The notes beneath the pieces were generated by a model. It was not told the DNA's origin, did no database searches, and worked only from the letters and a program-made list of their open reading frames with translations. DNA of 64,000 nt. Origin: Earliella scabrosa (taxonomy: Eukaryota; Basidiomycota; Agaricomycetes; Polyporales; Polyporaceae). Shown piece by piece: positions 50,146 to 61,989 of the stretch (its first letter is position 1; each line of letters starts with the position of its first letter). The stretch covers positions 310,001 through 374,000 of the forward strand of contig JABYQQ010000011.1 of NCBI GenBank assembly GCA_022605405.1. Direction: 5' to 3'. The translations under genes were made by a program, and so were the position numbers.

Positions 50146-50154
50146 GAACCGTAC
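50146..50154 (+). repeat. Target-site duplication, right
   Basis: GAACCGTAC, identical to 48461-48469. Confidence 0.75.
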
Positions 50155-50258
50155 GTCCCTGAGCCTCTTGGAGATTACTTAGCGTGTTGACCACGTTGCA
50201 GACTCACCGGTAATTGCGGAAAACCACCACGCGGACTGGCCGCTGTATACACGGCGCC

Positions 50259-51320
50259 ATGTGGTATGACTACTCGTGTGCGGGCGGTATCGACTACTAC
50301 TCCCTACACTCGGATACGATCCTCTCCGACTACTCCGACCCGAGTGAGCCACTATGGGGCGACAATACTACTACCCGCGATCCCATGTTCAGCGAGGATC
50401 TCTGCTTTGGCTGTACGCCGGACTTGAACAAAAGGTAAGAATTTTACAGTGATCCCTAGCCTCGGACTTACAGGTCTTGATACTGCTAGTACCATGGTGC
50501 TCGTCGGGGAGGGCTGTTGGTTGAGCATCGAGAACCATGATCCTTCTCTAGAGGAACCTCTCCAAGAAGCCTCTCCCTCAGAAGACAGTACAACTGAGTC
50601 GGCATCCCCGCACAGGACTATGTGCCGCACACTCGAGCCATGCAACGACGAGATCCGGTCCATTCCGACCACTGTAGAGATCCTCACGGATGAGGTTCCT
50701 GAACCACCAAGCGACATCGCGTGTGCTGCGTCGACTTCATCTTCGGTACGACCCTCACTCTATACTAGCGTACATATCTAACTGAATGCGGGCGTGTGTC
50801 ATGACACAGAAGCTCTCTGACCTTGCCGACAGCAAGTACCCATCAATATCCGGGCCGGACGAAATGACCACGACGCGGATCAGAGATCTACATGCCGAGA
50901 AGGTGGCCCGCAATTTCGTACTCACTAGTATGACAATGCTAACCATATGGTGTGCCTCAGACTCGGATTCACACTAGGGCGGTTTCAGATGCCGAAACCC
51001 GTACACGACCCCGCAAGGCTCCATCAACGAGACTGAACTCCCGCGAACGTGAGACCAGGCCACAGAGCGACATCCCCAGGTTGGTGTCAGTGTTTTTAGT
51101 AGCTCAGAGTCTGCATCTCACTTCGTCAATACTCGTATCTATTGCAGACTACAATCGTCCTCAACCGTGCTGTCGGTCGTTGCGCCATTCACATGTAGAA
51201 CGAGCCTCCGAGTTGCACAGACCCATTCCATGAAGCACTTCACACACGCACTCGCTCTATGCGCTACGAGCTCAACGCAAACAAATCAAATCAAGATCAC
51301 GGAGCAAAGTGCAGAACGTG
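50259..51320 (+). pseudogene. Possible unknown gene or gene remnant beside the transposon
   Basis: A first exon from 50259 reads MWYDYSCAGGIDYYSLHSDT and ends at a consensus donor at 50435. The next good frame (GLTGLDTASTMVLVGEGCWL onward, to 50745) can be reached in frame only across a 25-base gap, too short for a normal intron. Otherwise the joined frame stops at once. Later exon-like pieces are 50810 onward (KLSDLADSKYPSISGPDE) and about 50990 (ETRTRPRKAPSTRLNSRERE). I cannot assemble a clean protein. The N-terminal style resembles the YG/TRQV genes but the conserved blocks are missing. It is either a decayed gene or one with an unusual structure. Confidence 0.35.
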
Positions 51321-54300
51321 AGTTGCTCTACTAGTAGAATCAACAGGTTTCAGGCCCGATACTGAAAGGATGACAGTGACACCCGTCTCCGACCAGCTCT
51401 CCCCGGCATTACTGTCTCAGCAAGGCACCACTCGACAGTACCCGCCCCATTTAAGAGACCACCTCAAGCTCCCTCATCGCATCAAGTACATGTCCTACCT
51501 CCAAAAAAGTAACATATTCTCCGCTGGGCATCTCGGAGACAGTCCCGCTTTTCTAGCATCCAGCACAGTATATACGTTCAAGTTCGGCCACTTAGTATGC
51601 ATATGCGCCAGTCTATCCCCTGGCATTACCGTTGGCTGCTTAGCCTCCACCATGCGTTTATTTCCCGTCCAGGTCCTGTAACAGCTATATGACTATATGT
51701 GTATTCTTATATACTTACTTATCTTCCGGCCCAAGTACGCTCCAGGGCCGAGGTCGAAGGGGAAGTTCGTTGCGATCCTGAGGGTCTGGCTCAACTTCAC
51801 ACATGTTTGTGCCAAGATTTCCGCGACTTTAATGGTGTTGAACCAATCCTATAAACACTATCAGTCTGACCTGAGCTGCCAGTGCTCCTGCTGTTACTTT
51901 TGGCCCTTATGACCCAACTCTTTGCTTACCATGATGATTCGTGCTCGGTGTCTGCGTGGTAGGTGGTGGAGGTTCGGTTGGGGACTTATCTTATCTTATC
52001 AGTACCACAGCCGAAGAGACGCTACGAATGTCGTGCGAACGCGGCGTCTGTTGAAACTTCACGATCATGACTCTCTGCTACACTGCCAGCTCAGGACACT
52101 CGGGGCATATCTCTCGTCTGACACTCATTCCCTGTGGAGCTGCGATGCTGAATAGCACCAAGACGAACGATAGAGCGAGAGTGACGCCGCCGATGGGGTT
52201 GGTTCATTGCCACCCTAGTACTCCATCGGAAGACTTGACCTAGTCGGGTGAAGCGTCAACTTGGGTAAGTGTTGTTCTCGTCTCACTCCGAAACGTTTAG
52301 CCAAACGGTGTTATGCCTTGCGGAGCTGAGTGGATATCCAACGCGTCTTCCGGACAACGAGCCCATCCGAGTCCTCGTGGTGTCCTCGACCGCGGCCTTG
52401 ACGGCCCCAGCATTCAGGTTTGACCGATCAGGTCCCCATCATCCTCTTCGAACGATGTGATCGGAGGGAAGACAAAGTGCATCTGTGTGTGCGGATATCC
52501 AGGGGGTTTCATCCAGAGCTGGTGTCCGGCAGCGGCGGAGGGAGTATCTGGATATCCGGGAGTGACTTCCCCAAGTCTCCCCGAGTTATTCGGCTGTCCG
52601 CCTTGCAGCTCTACTTAGGGCGTGTGGCTTCGCAATCTATGGCTTCTGCTTCGCACACGTTGCAGGCGCGAGCCGATATCCTGTGTCTATCCAGATATCT
52701 GCCTCGTGCTGACCGAGGCGCTCCGGCTGTGCTTGGACGATGCACAAAACGGACGGATGAAGGTCTCATGTTCAGAATCAGAACACTCCTCCTTTTGCTC
52801 CTGTCTGTGAGTACTCGCACCAACTCCTAGCCTAAATGTTGTGCTGAGATTTGGGCCAGATGATGAGTCGCAATCTGAATTCTGCATCGCCGCAAACGAA
52901 GGAAACGGCGTCTCCCTCAGAGACGCCCGAGCAGCGAGGAAGCTCCCACACCAATGTCATTGTATTTCAACTGCGTCTCTTTGCTTTCAATGGTCGCACA
53001 CTCGCCATCTCTGTCGCAGTCGCTGGCGACCCAGGCCAACGACACATATCCAGCATTCGCAGCTCCAGAGATGAGCGTAGACTTCATGGTACAATCCAAC
53101 AGTCAGTAACCACGCGTTTCGTGATGGAATACCGAGACGACAGCTCATTATACTTAGGTCACCTACAGGACAACGACGGGTCGGTCGGTGGACATGCACT
53201 CTCACTCTTTGCCAAATCCTATGCGCCGCCCCTGTGTGGCTTCGACTCTACAGAGGGATTATATTACAGCTGAGGCTCCGTCCAAGAGTGCTGTATAGTC
53301 TGCTTCATGGCAGGTCGGGCTGCCCCAGCCGGTGCCGTCGACGGCTTCCAGCAGAACGTGTCCTTGCGGTACTGATAGCGTCATCCGCTCAGACCAGTCT
53401 TGGTCTATTTTCCGACAGCGACGGTATAGTGTAATGCTGTCGACTGCTGGGCATGCATCAATCACTCTGCAGGTGAGTTCCGTTTGATTTCCATCGCTCG
53501 GAGAGGATAACTAACTCTACCTTCGATGTTAACTGCCCTTTGAAGTGTCGTATCGAACGGTGATCATTGGAGAGGCCTCGTTCACGGCGGTTGACAGAAC
53601 TGTTGTACTTTGTGTCAGTTGGGGTTTTCCGTGTGTTCACTCACAATAGATTTCTCGAACGAGCGCACGATCATGTTGTACGTCGCGAGGGGATTGTCGC
53701 TGAACCCAAGGTGCTTGTTCGGATCCACGCATTTATGGGGGTATGTCGACTCATCGATCTGTCAAATTGCCAGCGATTCAATCCCGCGCTTAGAACCTCG
53801 TGCACTATCCGGATTTCCAGGTCGATGATGATTGAGAACCCATTGAGACCGGCCACATCAATATCTGGCTCTCATGGTACGGGCAGAAGCACATCTAGCA
53901 GCCCGATTCAGCACTATGGCGCTCTCGCGATTCTCACGAAGCGATGGATGCAGCCTGGGACGCGTGGCTTCGTCCGCGACGCTCTCTCTATCCTCCTCCA
54001 CGACATCGCGACAGAGCGCGGCCCTCCAATATCACTGCCTATTTACTCTCTAGATTGACTTCGAGATTGCCGTGAACATGTCCGACACGAGATTGTGGCC
54101 GGATATCCGTTAGACGCGCCACGCCTTCTCGCCAATCCCGACCCAGATGTTCCCCTGATGCCACACCCCGGCAGCACCTCCTCCCGTCGACCTTTATCCA
54201 TCCCGATGTTTGGTACTGCACAAGATCAATATTGTCGATGGCTCATGACATCCACACTCGCCTTTTATAAGGCCAAGAGCTTCAGCGTCCAAGTGTCTGC

Positions 54301-54382
54301 CGGGCACTGACCTATGACTCTGTAGCCCAGCGTAAGTTCTCCATGTCGAGGCCTGTTATTTGTCTCTGACGCGAGGCCGCAG
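51321..54382. other. Accessory interval with unresolved short frames
   Basis: Frames at 51370-51681, 52851-53273 and 53567-54058 are open for 100-160 codons but have no domain, no clear start context and no convincing exon partners. The 53567 frame contains WMQPGTRGFVRDALSILLHD. They may be decayed genes. I do not call them as genes. Confidence 0.35.
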
Positions 54383-55790
54383 ATGAGCGCTTTACTCTCA
54401 AACGGATACTCGCACTTCGGGCTCGACGAGACTTATGAAGCATCAGTCCAACATCCCGTCGATATGCCCGACGAAGAGGGAAGTGAGGCATCCGCGATGG
54501 CTCAGCTGGACGACCAGAGGAACAATGTCTTCTTTCAGCCCGACGTCAGGAGCTCTGGATGGTGGATAGAGACCGAGGGTCTGCAGAACGCCTCCCATTC
54601 AGCTGAGTTCATCCCGCAGAACGGTGAACCTGTCTTCGATATCTTTCACGCTGCATCGGTCCACGCGACCAGCTCGGACGTACAAGACATCATCCCCATT
54701 CTCTACCCTTTCCATTCGATCTCATCTATATCGCACCCAGTAGCCTACCTAACTGATGGCGCTACCCCGTCGGATTGCATGGTCTATCCAGACGCAGGTT
54801 CGTCTGGCACATTGTCGCCTGGTGCTCAGCATTATTCTACCATCCACCCGTCATCGACCGGATCTGCACAAGTCAACAATCTGCTATCCCGCGACATGCG
54901 ACCCGTATCCTTCACGGGGCTTCCGACTCTTTATACCGTTGGTCACGGTTCACTGCCGCAGGACGGCTCCTCGAACACAGCCGCCTTGGTCTCTTCTACC
55001 GCGTTGAACTTCCCTACATTGTCTCTATCGCCAATGCCTTCCACCCCTCCTAATAACTTTGCGCCCTTTGCCAATCCCATCGGCTCGACATCGTCTAGCA
55101 TCACAGCCGTCTGTGAGGCGTCTAGCGCGGTTGATGTCGAGTTCGATTCTAAGGTCAATGGTGGGAATGGGAGACTCGTGCACGTGGTGCGTCTATCCCG
55201 TCGATCTCAGCCCTCGCATGCTCTGACACACGTCTACATAGATTGAGCAAACGCCCTACGGCAATCAGTCCAAGCGCGCCAACCGGGCCAACCCTCGTCA
55301 GGGAGATCGGGTGAGCTATGGCGCCAACGGGTTCAGCTTGGCGGAGGCGTATGCGGAGAACCTGCACGGTCTGGAGGACAGCGAGAAGCGGGCGTTTCCA
55401 AAGGAGAAGATGAAGCAGAAGCGGTCTGTGCGACTCCAGGTGCGTCCTGCTGTGCACGCAATCCACTCTTCACGCCATCCTCACGCCTGGGCGGCTCTCA
55501 GTTCGAAGATTATGCTCCGACCACCCGACAAGTCAACGTCTTGAAGACGCGCGGCTCCGGAAGGTTGCAGCCAACCAAGGGTTGGCTCGCGGTTCTAATG
55601 GCAAGGGAGATCCGAAGCTTCATGGTAAGTGTTGTTTCTCCCTATCTCATGAGGTATGGCTAACTGTGCAATATGATAGGACAAGCACCCATCGTTCTCC
55701 GAGTCGTACTCATGGGACCAACTTGTTCTGCTTCATGTTGACGTTGTATCTAAAGGGAGCTTGCAGCCCACCATCGGCATCAGGGCTTGA
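54383..55790 (+). CDS. YG/TRQV-family protein D, unknown function
   Basis: Four phase-0 exons (54383-55186, 55242-55439, 55502-55624, 55680-55790) give 411 residues. Residues 1-268 are Ser/Pro/Asn-rich and likely disordered. Exon 2 has RVSYGANGFSLAEAYAENLH and AFPKEKMKQKRSVRLQ. Exon 3 has YAPTTRQVNVLKTRGSG, QPTKGWLAVLMAREIRSFM. Exon 4 has LVLLHVDVVSKGSLQPTIGI and RA at the end. These match proteins A and F block by block, with identical intron phase and placement. No catalytic or membrane feature is seen. The first ATG of the open exon was taken as the start; an upstream exon cannot be excluded. Confidence 0.75.
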
Positions 55791-56230
55791 GCCTCGTTCT
55801 ATCGACGCGCACGCGGCGATTACTTGCTTTATTGATAGGAGAGACACATCTCATAGCCTCCAGGTGCTTTGTCGTCCATGATTGGTCTCCGAGTCATCGC
55901 TTGCTCCGTGTACTTATAGAGCCAATCCGACGTCCCTGTGCGATCGTTCTATATTCCAATATCTACGGAGCCGCAGTACCATCGAACAAGGCCACTAGTC
56001 TGCTATGTCGTCCTCCAGTCTATCCGTTATGTTTGTACCACATGGTAGACTTACAGCCTCTCCGGTAGAACTTATCTCCTCTGTATGTCGGTCCAATCTT
56101 TAAATAGATGCAACTAGCGCTAAATGACATGAAACATAGTTCAGCGAACCCTCGATACAAAACCATGGGACAACCATTCGAAAGTCCAGTGGAAGGACCC
56201 GCCCAGAGACCAGCTCATGACGGAATGAGG
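55791..56230. other. Convergent spacer between YG/TRQV genes D and F
   Basis: About 440 bases with no supported gene. The two family members point towards each other across it. Confidence 0.5.
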
Positions 56231-57387
56231 TCAGGCAAGGCCGCGATGCCTAACCGCAATGACAGGCTGCATCGTGCCGGTAGAAACATATTCGAGATGG
56301 AGAAGAACGAGGTCTTTCAGCCGGTATGGGAATGTTGGATGACTGATCTGAGGGTAGGACGAGACGATTGGTGAGTTTAGCACTTCGATGCAAAGTTGAT
56401 TGGGGCGAACTCACCAAGAACCGTCGCAGCTCTCGCGAGATAATAGCAGCAAGTCGAGCTTTGGTTGGGGCAATAGACTTGCCTCCTCTGATACAGAGCA
56501 CGTTGACTTGACGAGTGTAAGCAGGAAAGCCAATAAACTGGTGCCGCTACATCAGCACCACTGCAGAACGACAACACGGGATTAACCACCTCACTACTGA
56601 CCAGCAAACGTATCGAGATCTTTTGGCCGAACTCATGTCCTGGGAACGCCTCAGAGTCCAGGTCGTTCCAACCCCTGCGGCTTCCGCGACGAGCCTTGCG
56701 AGGGCTGAGGTCCTGTAATGGGAAGCCATTCTCGCCATAGCTGACGTAGGCGTATTGATGAGATACACCATTTCTGGATTGAATCCCGCTCATGTACTTC
56801 TTCTGTGGAATGACCTTGGCGGTACATGAGTCCCTTGTCGGAGAAGAACATGTCGTCTTCCTACTTACGCCATCGTGACCACAGGGATAAGATGGGATAG
56901 ATGTAGTGGACCGGGAAGCTTGAGACAGTTCTCTTGACTCAGGCGGGTTCTGTGCCGGGGTGGGGGGGACTCTTGAGACATAGTCGGTGCCGGATGAGAC
57001 CATGGAAGGGTTGGTGATTGTAAAGGCGCCATTGGCGACGAACGCATGTTGAGGGTACCCGGAGCTCTGAGTTGGTAGGTACTGGGCCTGATACCCGGGA
57101 TGCCAGACCAGATGCGTCAGGGGGGTGGTTATGGCCTCGTAAGTCGGTGTGTAATCTTGGAAAGACTGAGCGGTCGGGCCTTGAGGAATACCCAGCCCAA
57201 ACGGGTTGATGGTAGGATCGTGGTGGTGCCTCAGACCGGGCCCGTAAAACAACGATCCGTGGCGTAGAGTATGGTCAAGGGATGAAGGTATATTGGCATC
57301 TTCGGCAGTGGGAATGTGGGACATCATGGTGGTACCAAGATGCGTGTGGTGGAAGAGCCTCTCCACGTCTTCGGTAGCAGACATCAT
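56231..57387 (-). CDS. YG/TRQV-family protein F, unknown function
   Basis: Four phase-0 exons, complement(56231-56347, 56415-56537, 56602-56802, 56869-57387), give 319 residues. The N-terminal 173 residues are rich in Pro, His, Ser and Thr. Exon 2 has YVSYGENGFPLQDLSPRKAR and AFPGHEFGQKISIRLL. Exon 3 has FPAYTRQVNVLCIRGGKSIA, PTKARLAAIISRELRRFL. Exon 4 has LKDLVLLHLEYVSTGTMQPV and IAVRHRGLA at the end. It is the convergent neighbour of protein D and closest to it in the conserved blocks. The exon 2 acceptor at 56803 was chosen because it gives the same exon layout as A and D. The function is unknown. Confidence 0.75.
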
Positions 57388-59371
57388 AGGCAGAGACTAT
57401 ATACAGTTAGCTACTCCGCCGTCGCTCTTTACAATGTCACTCACTATACTTTGTAGTATTGTTAGGGACCTTGGGGATACAGAGGGCTGATGGTTGGAGA
57501 TGTAGAAGGCTGACCGTCGAGATGAGGAGCAAATCCGAGGAGCAGCTGATACCTTATAACATGGCTCTCAACCATCCGGTGCGCTCGAGCGTGCCATCTG
57601 CCGCGAGGCGTCGCCCTGTACGCCAGATATCGACTGATGCAGCACGCATGCCACGCAAATTGTCGTCGCTTTGCCATAAGGAAAACCCTGGATAGTGCAC
57701 AGGAACCAGCAACGTAGCAACGTAGGGCAATGGAGTTGACGAGATAGAGCGACTTCGGATACCTGCTTGTCTCCTCGTGGCTCTGGTTGCTTGAGTGAAC
57801 CTTCTGCTCGTCAACGACCTGTTGTTTTGTTCTAGTATCCTTTGGAAGGACGAAGGAAGAAAGGAGAGATGAACCCGGGCGGGAGGTGTGACAAGGTGGA
57901 GGGAGCAACATCTCCCTATGAGATGGCAAAGTTCTTGTAGGCCTCGTCACTAGGCATTTCCCCTGCCCCAAATCATATGGAAGCCGCTGCCAGCGTCCAA
58001 ATTCGCACCATCTGTAGAAAACTTCGCCGACGTTCTGATGAATTGAAAGAACATGTGATGTTGTGACATAATTGTCATTCTATCTCGTACGGACACGGAT
58101 TGGTTTAGACGCGACAAGAGTTTAAGCCAGCACACCCAGCCACTCGCGAGGGGGTACTCGACTAACGCTGAAAGTGCCAGCATGGCGGGAACGACATCGG
58201 AACGCCCCATACATGACATCCGTCATTCTGCACGAAATGGTGCGGCAGCAGATACTCAGTGGGCTGTAGTTTTGAAACGTGCGCTCGCCATGCACACGGC
58301 CAAGACATGGTCAAAGTTCTATTCAGTATACATAACCTTTGTACAGCCGACCATCGCATTGTACGACGACAACAGCGTGCTGGATGACCGACTCATGGTC
58401 ACTGGCCGGAGGCCCCACTCGGATATCGGACGAGTCCACCCTCACTGCCAATGCGGAGCTCCTTGCTGAATTTGCGCCGTGGAAATCCGGGAGCGTGTGA
58501 GCAAACCACACGCCATTAGATGGTGGCGCAAGGATGGCCCTACACGGAGAACACGCTGCACGCCCCAACGCATACGCCCGGTACCCATGCACCAGTGGTG
58601 GAGTCGGCCGGGCGGGAGGATTTCCGACAGCAGGCTCGCAACATTATTTGAGGGCTGACCGGGGGCGCAACCATCCGCGGATAACGGATCGCTGTGCTCT
58701 CGTCGTGCGTCGGACTTTCTCTCGCCGATATGTCTGACAGACGGGAGAAACGGCGGGGCGCACCGTGAGTACGACGAGATTGCAGCCCTCGGTGATGGCC
58801 GCGCTGATCCTGTCGTGGAACCGATAGGGGACGAGCTACAGAGCTCGCATTCGCGCTCAGCACACCCACGCGTGACTGGTGGACGATATTACTACGATGA
58901 GCTTACCTGCGCACAGTGCAGCAGGCTGCGGATGTACGTACGCGGAGCCCAACCCGACTGCACCATGTAAATCCATGGACAATCATGAAGCAACGCTCAT
59001 CCCATGAGAGCTACGCCGGAGGCACCGATGCCGATCCGTCATGACAGTCTCGGAGTCGCCGGCGCCACTGTCTGAAGTGGGGTGGCATTGAAGTTGAAGT
59101 CGAGCGGAGTTTCTGCGCGACATTGTGACGGTAAGGCTGGGAGATACGAAGGTGATAGAGCGCACTTGCCTGAAACGTATGAAGACATGGACAGACAGAC
59201 AAGTTCCATAGGAAGGTACGGCCGCGGGCGCGCAGCCCCGATGAGAGGACCATTACCGCCGTGGGAGAGGCGCGCAAACCACCGACCAGTCCCAGTGCCA
59301 TCGGTATTCGGAGATCAGGTAATGTCATTCATGGGCATTCTGTACATTGACGGTGCCAGATCAGAACGTCT
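57388..59371. other. Gene-poor interval between YG/TRQV gene F and BTB gene
   Basis: Frames of 90-170 codons (for example minus 57462-57971 and plus 58182-58469 and 59082-59462) show no domain and no exon chain. No gene is supported. Confidence 0.4.
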
Positions 59372-60504
59372 TCAATGGAGGCCAAAAAACTCTGGCAGCC
59401 GTCTCCACACTTTCTTCCGCTCCTCCTGCGCCCAATCCACCAGCGACGGCTCGCATTCGTAACACAGGTCGTGACGCGTCTTCGCGAGCGAGAGAGTCTC
59501 TCGATGCCGCATGATGTCGTAGAGCGACCGCAAAGGGTCGCGCGGACCCCTTCTCTTCCACACCGTCTGGAACAACCGTTGCACGTATTCAAAGCAAGGA
59601 TAGGACCTGTCATCCTCCTCCGCCTCCTCGGGGTCGACGCCGTCCCAAGACCACCACGGGCGACAGCCATGGCTCAGCACCGCGCCAACGCGCTCGTTGT
59701 ACACCATCACGTCGCAGTAGTCATCTAGCGCCTGGCAACCGCGCAAGTACCTGAGGAGATCCTCCTTGTCGAGCAGCGACCAGCGCGCGAGGCGCTCCAG
59801 GCCCATATGTTTGGCCGTGTCCCAGTCTTGCTTGACGCTCGTGCGCGCGAGCTGGTAGAACGCGGCGGGGAGAATGCCCGGGCAGCCGAACTCCTGTGCG
59901 AAGAGGATGGCGGCCACGGGCTCGGGAACGCAGTCCGGGAACGTCTCGTACCCAGGCAGGCGATGGTGGCGGCTCGTGTTCGCGATCGAGCCCTTCATGG
60001 ATGCGATCTCTGCCTCCTGTCTATCCCAGTCGAACAGGGAGCGCGGCCAGTCCTCGGCTACATGCTGCACCAGGCGGTCTCGCAAGCTGTCCAGCATGTA
60101 CTTGTTGGCGAGACGGACGATGCCGGTCACCTCGAGTGGGGTGTTTGGACTGAGACGTTGGACGTGGAGCTCCCTGAAATTGCACGTCAGTGATCTGCGC
60201 CGATAGGAGGTTGACGGACTCACGATGGACTGTAGAGAAACGTCAGCAGGCGCGCGAGGTCAGGGGCTTCGTCGTGCATCTCGACGATTGGGAGCCCGTC
60301 GAGGACATCACCAGAGGTGGCGACCGCGAACATGTTCGCGAACACGGCAGAATGGTATCGAAGCAGGACACTGTGCACGCAGAACAGTTGATAGCTCTGC
60401 GCGTGGCCGTTGTCGGGCGATGGACTCGGAGCCGATAGAACGATGTCGCCGTCAGGGAAGAAGAGTCGGGGATGGCGTTCGACGGTGGGGTCCTGGCGAG
60501 TCAT
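59372..60504 (-). CDS. BTB/POZ domain protein
   Basis: Two exons, complement(59372-60173, 60224-60504), give 360 residues. The BTB domain is N-terminal: LFFPDGDIVLSAPSPSPDNG, FCVHSVLLRYHSAVFANMFA, and then VEMHDEAPDLARLLTFLYSP. This is the common fungal form with D.D..l, F.vH...L...S.vF..mf and pEd...f..ll..lY. It continues with a helical BACK-like part (VTGIVRLANKYMLDSLRDRL ... WPRSLFDWDRQEAE, YLRGCQALDDYCDVMVYNER). BTB proteins usually mediate dimerisation or recruit targets to cullin-3 ubiquitin ligases. Such genes are strongly expanded in Agaricomycetes and individual roles are unknown. A decayed paralog lies immediately upstream in the same orientation. Confidence 0.85.
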
Positions 60505-60730
60505 TGTCTGACTGGGAATGCGACGAGTGGGTAGTATAACTAGTAGAACAAACTGCGAATCGAAGGATCGTGGCTATATGTACAACGATCACACCCGGGA
60601 TTCCGCATTGCGATCGAGCCTGTAAGCACGGGTGTCCTATATATGGGCATCGGTAGATGAGTACATGTAGCAATTTACGGGCTATGGAGCGACACTGCCT
60701 GCCCAGGGGTACGGAGTGGACGAATATACC
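60505..60730. other. Spacer between the BTB gene and its decayed paralog
   Basis: Short non-coding spacer holding the presumed promoter of the BTB gene. Nothing distinctive is seen. Confidence 0.4.
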
Positions 60731-61809
60731 TCAGATACCAAGTCCGTCGGGGAACCGACCGGTGATCGGAGATATTTCAGAGTAGCTCATGCAGTGTTCG
60801 AGCGAGCGTAGGGGGTCCCTGCAACGCTCTGGTCCGAACACCTGGTCGAAGAGTTTCCTGGCGAGATCGTGACAGGGGGTAGTGTTAAACATCTTCCTGG
60901 TCGTCGGGGTGGCTGTCGAGATCGAGTCGCTTCGGGCAGCACTCTGCGTGGAGGATCTCCGCGATAGTCCAGTCATTGCTTGTTTTGGTTCAATTACGTG
61001 GAGCTTCCGGGTATCCTTGATGTACCGCAGGAAATCTTCACGTTCCAAAAGCGACCGTCGGGCAGGACGATACAGAGTTGAATACTTACGGAATTCCAAT
61101 CGTGCAAAGGGTCCTTTCGGGATGATTGATAGAACGTGGCCGGGAGGATGTCACGACAATCAAACTCGGGATGGAAATCGGATGGCAGAGGCAGGTTCAG
61201 GGAACGACTGTGCGACCGGCCGCTTGTGTGGCGCTTGCTGAGGAAGCGCGTTCCGGGAGTCGTACTTGAACGGGGCACCCATGACGACGGGTTCGATCGC
61301 CTCCTGCCGATCCCATTCTTCAAGCGTGCGGGGCCAGTCTTCAACCACCCTGCGCACAAGGTTATCGCGGACAGAGTCGACGAGGTACTTGGAAACCATG
61401 CGCACGATGGGGGTAAGGATGATAGGAGTGTTGGGGTCCGAGCGTGGTAGGTGTAACGAGCTGCTCGTGCGGTGTCTAACGCATCCGAATAGCGGAGAAG
61501 TGCACGTACTTACCTGGGATACTATATGCAGTCGAGCAGCCCAGAAAATACCTCCCCGTCGTCGCCCACCGTCTCCACGATCGGGACGCCGTCGTACTGC
61601 TCACTTGGCATTCCGTCGGCGAACGAACTGGCAAAGACAACCGACTGGAGACGGAGGACGGTAGTGTGGACACGAAAGACCTGATAACTCGCGGAAGCTT
61701 GATGACTGTTCGTCTCAGCTTCGAGCCTCACGACAAGGGCAACGTCGCCATCCGGGAAGTAGAGTTGAGGGCGTCGCTGAAGGGCCGAGTCAGGAATCCT
61801 GTTGCGCTC
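60731..61809 (-). pseudogene. Decayed BTB/POZ gene, paralog of the neighbour
   Basis: Reading on the minus strand, LYFPDGDVALVVRLEAET and VFRVHTTVLRLQSVVFASSF match the BTB domain of the intact gene. The start codon is missing: the frame reads TAA then ERNRIPDSALQRR. A stop follows GLLDCI, where the intact gene reads LLTFLYSPS. Later, RMVSKYLVDSVRDNLVRRVV is in one frame, FDCRDILPATFYQSSRKDPL in a second, and SLLEREDFLRYIKDTRKLHV in a third. It therefore carries a lost start, a premature stop and at least two frameshifts. The tail matches FGPERCRDPLRSLEHCM-type sequence of the intact copy. Sequencing error could explain one lesion but hardly all of them. Confidence 0.8.
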
Positions 61810-61989
61810 TTAGTGATCTAACGGGTTAGCCCGGGGGCTTTAGCGCTCACATCCACGTGGCCGTCGACTCGGTTAAATAGTTCAAGTTGCCACGGTATCT
61901 CACCACGCCTACCACGACGACGCAATACATACCCACGCGCGTTCTTGACCCGCTTCGCAGCACAAACAAACACAGATGCAAGGTTTGCC

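Noticed and set aside
53567..54058. 163-codon plus-strand frame as a gene upstream of YG/TRQV gene D
   Set aside because: No domain, no clear start context and no splice connection to the downstream gene. It may be a remnant.
57462..57971. 169-codon minus-strand frame as a 5' extension of YG/TRQV gene F
   Set aside because: Family members A and D begin with a single long first exon, and the frame lacks a supported donor to reach 57387.
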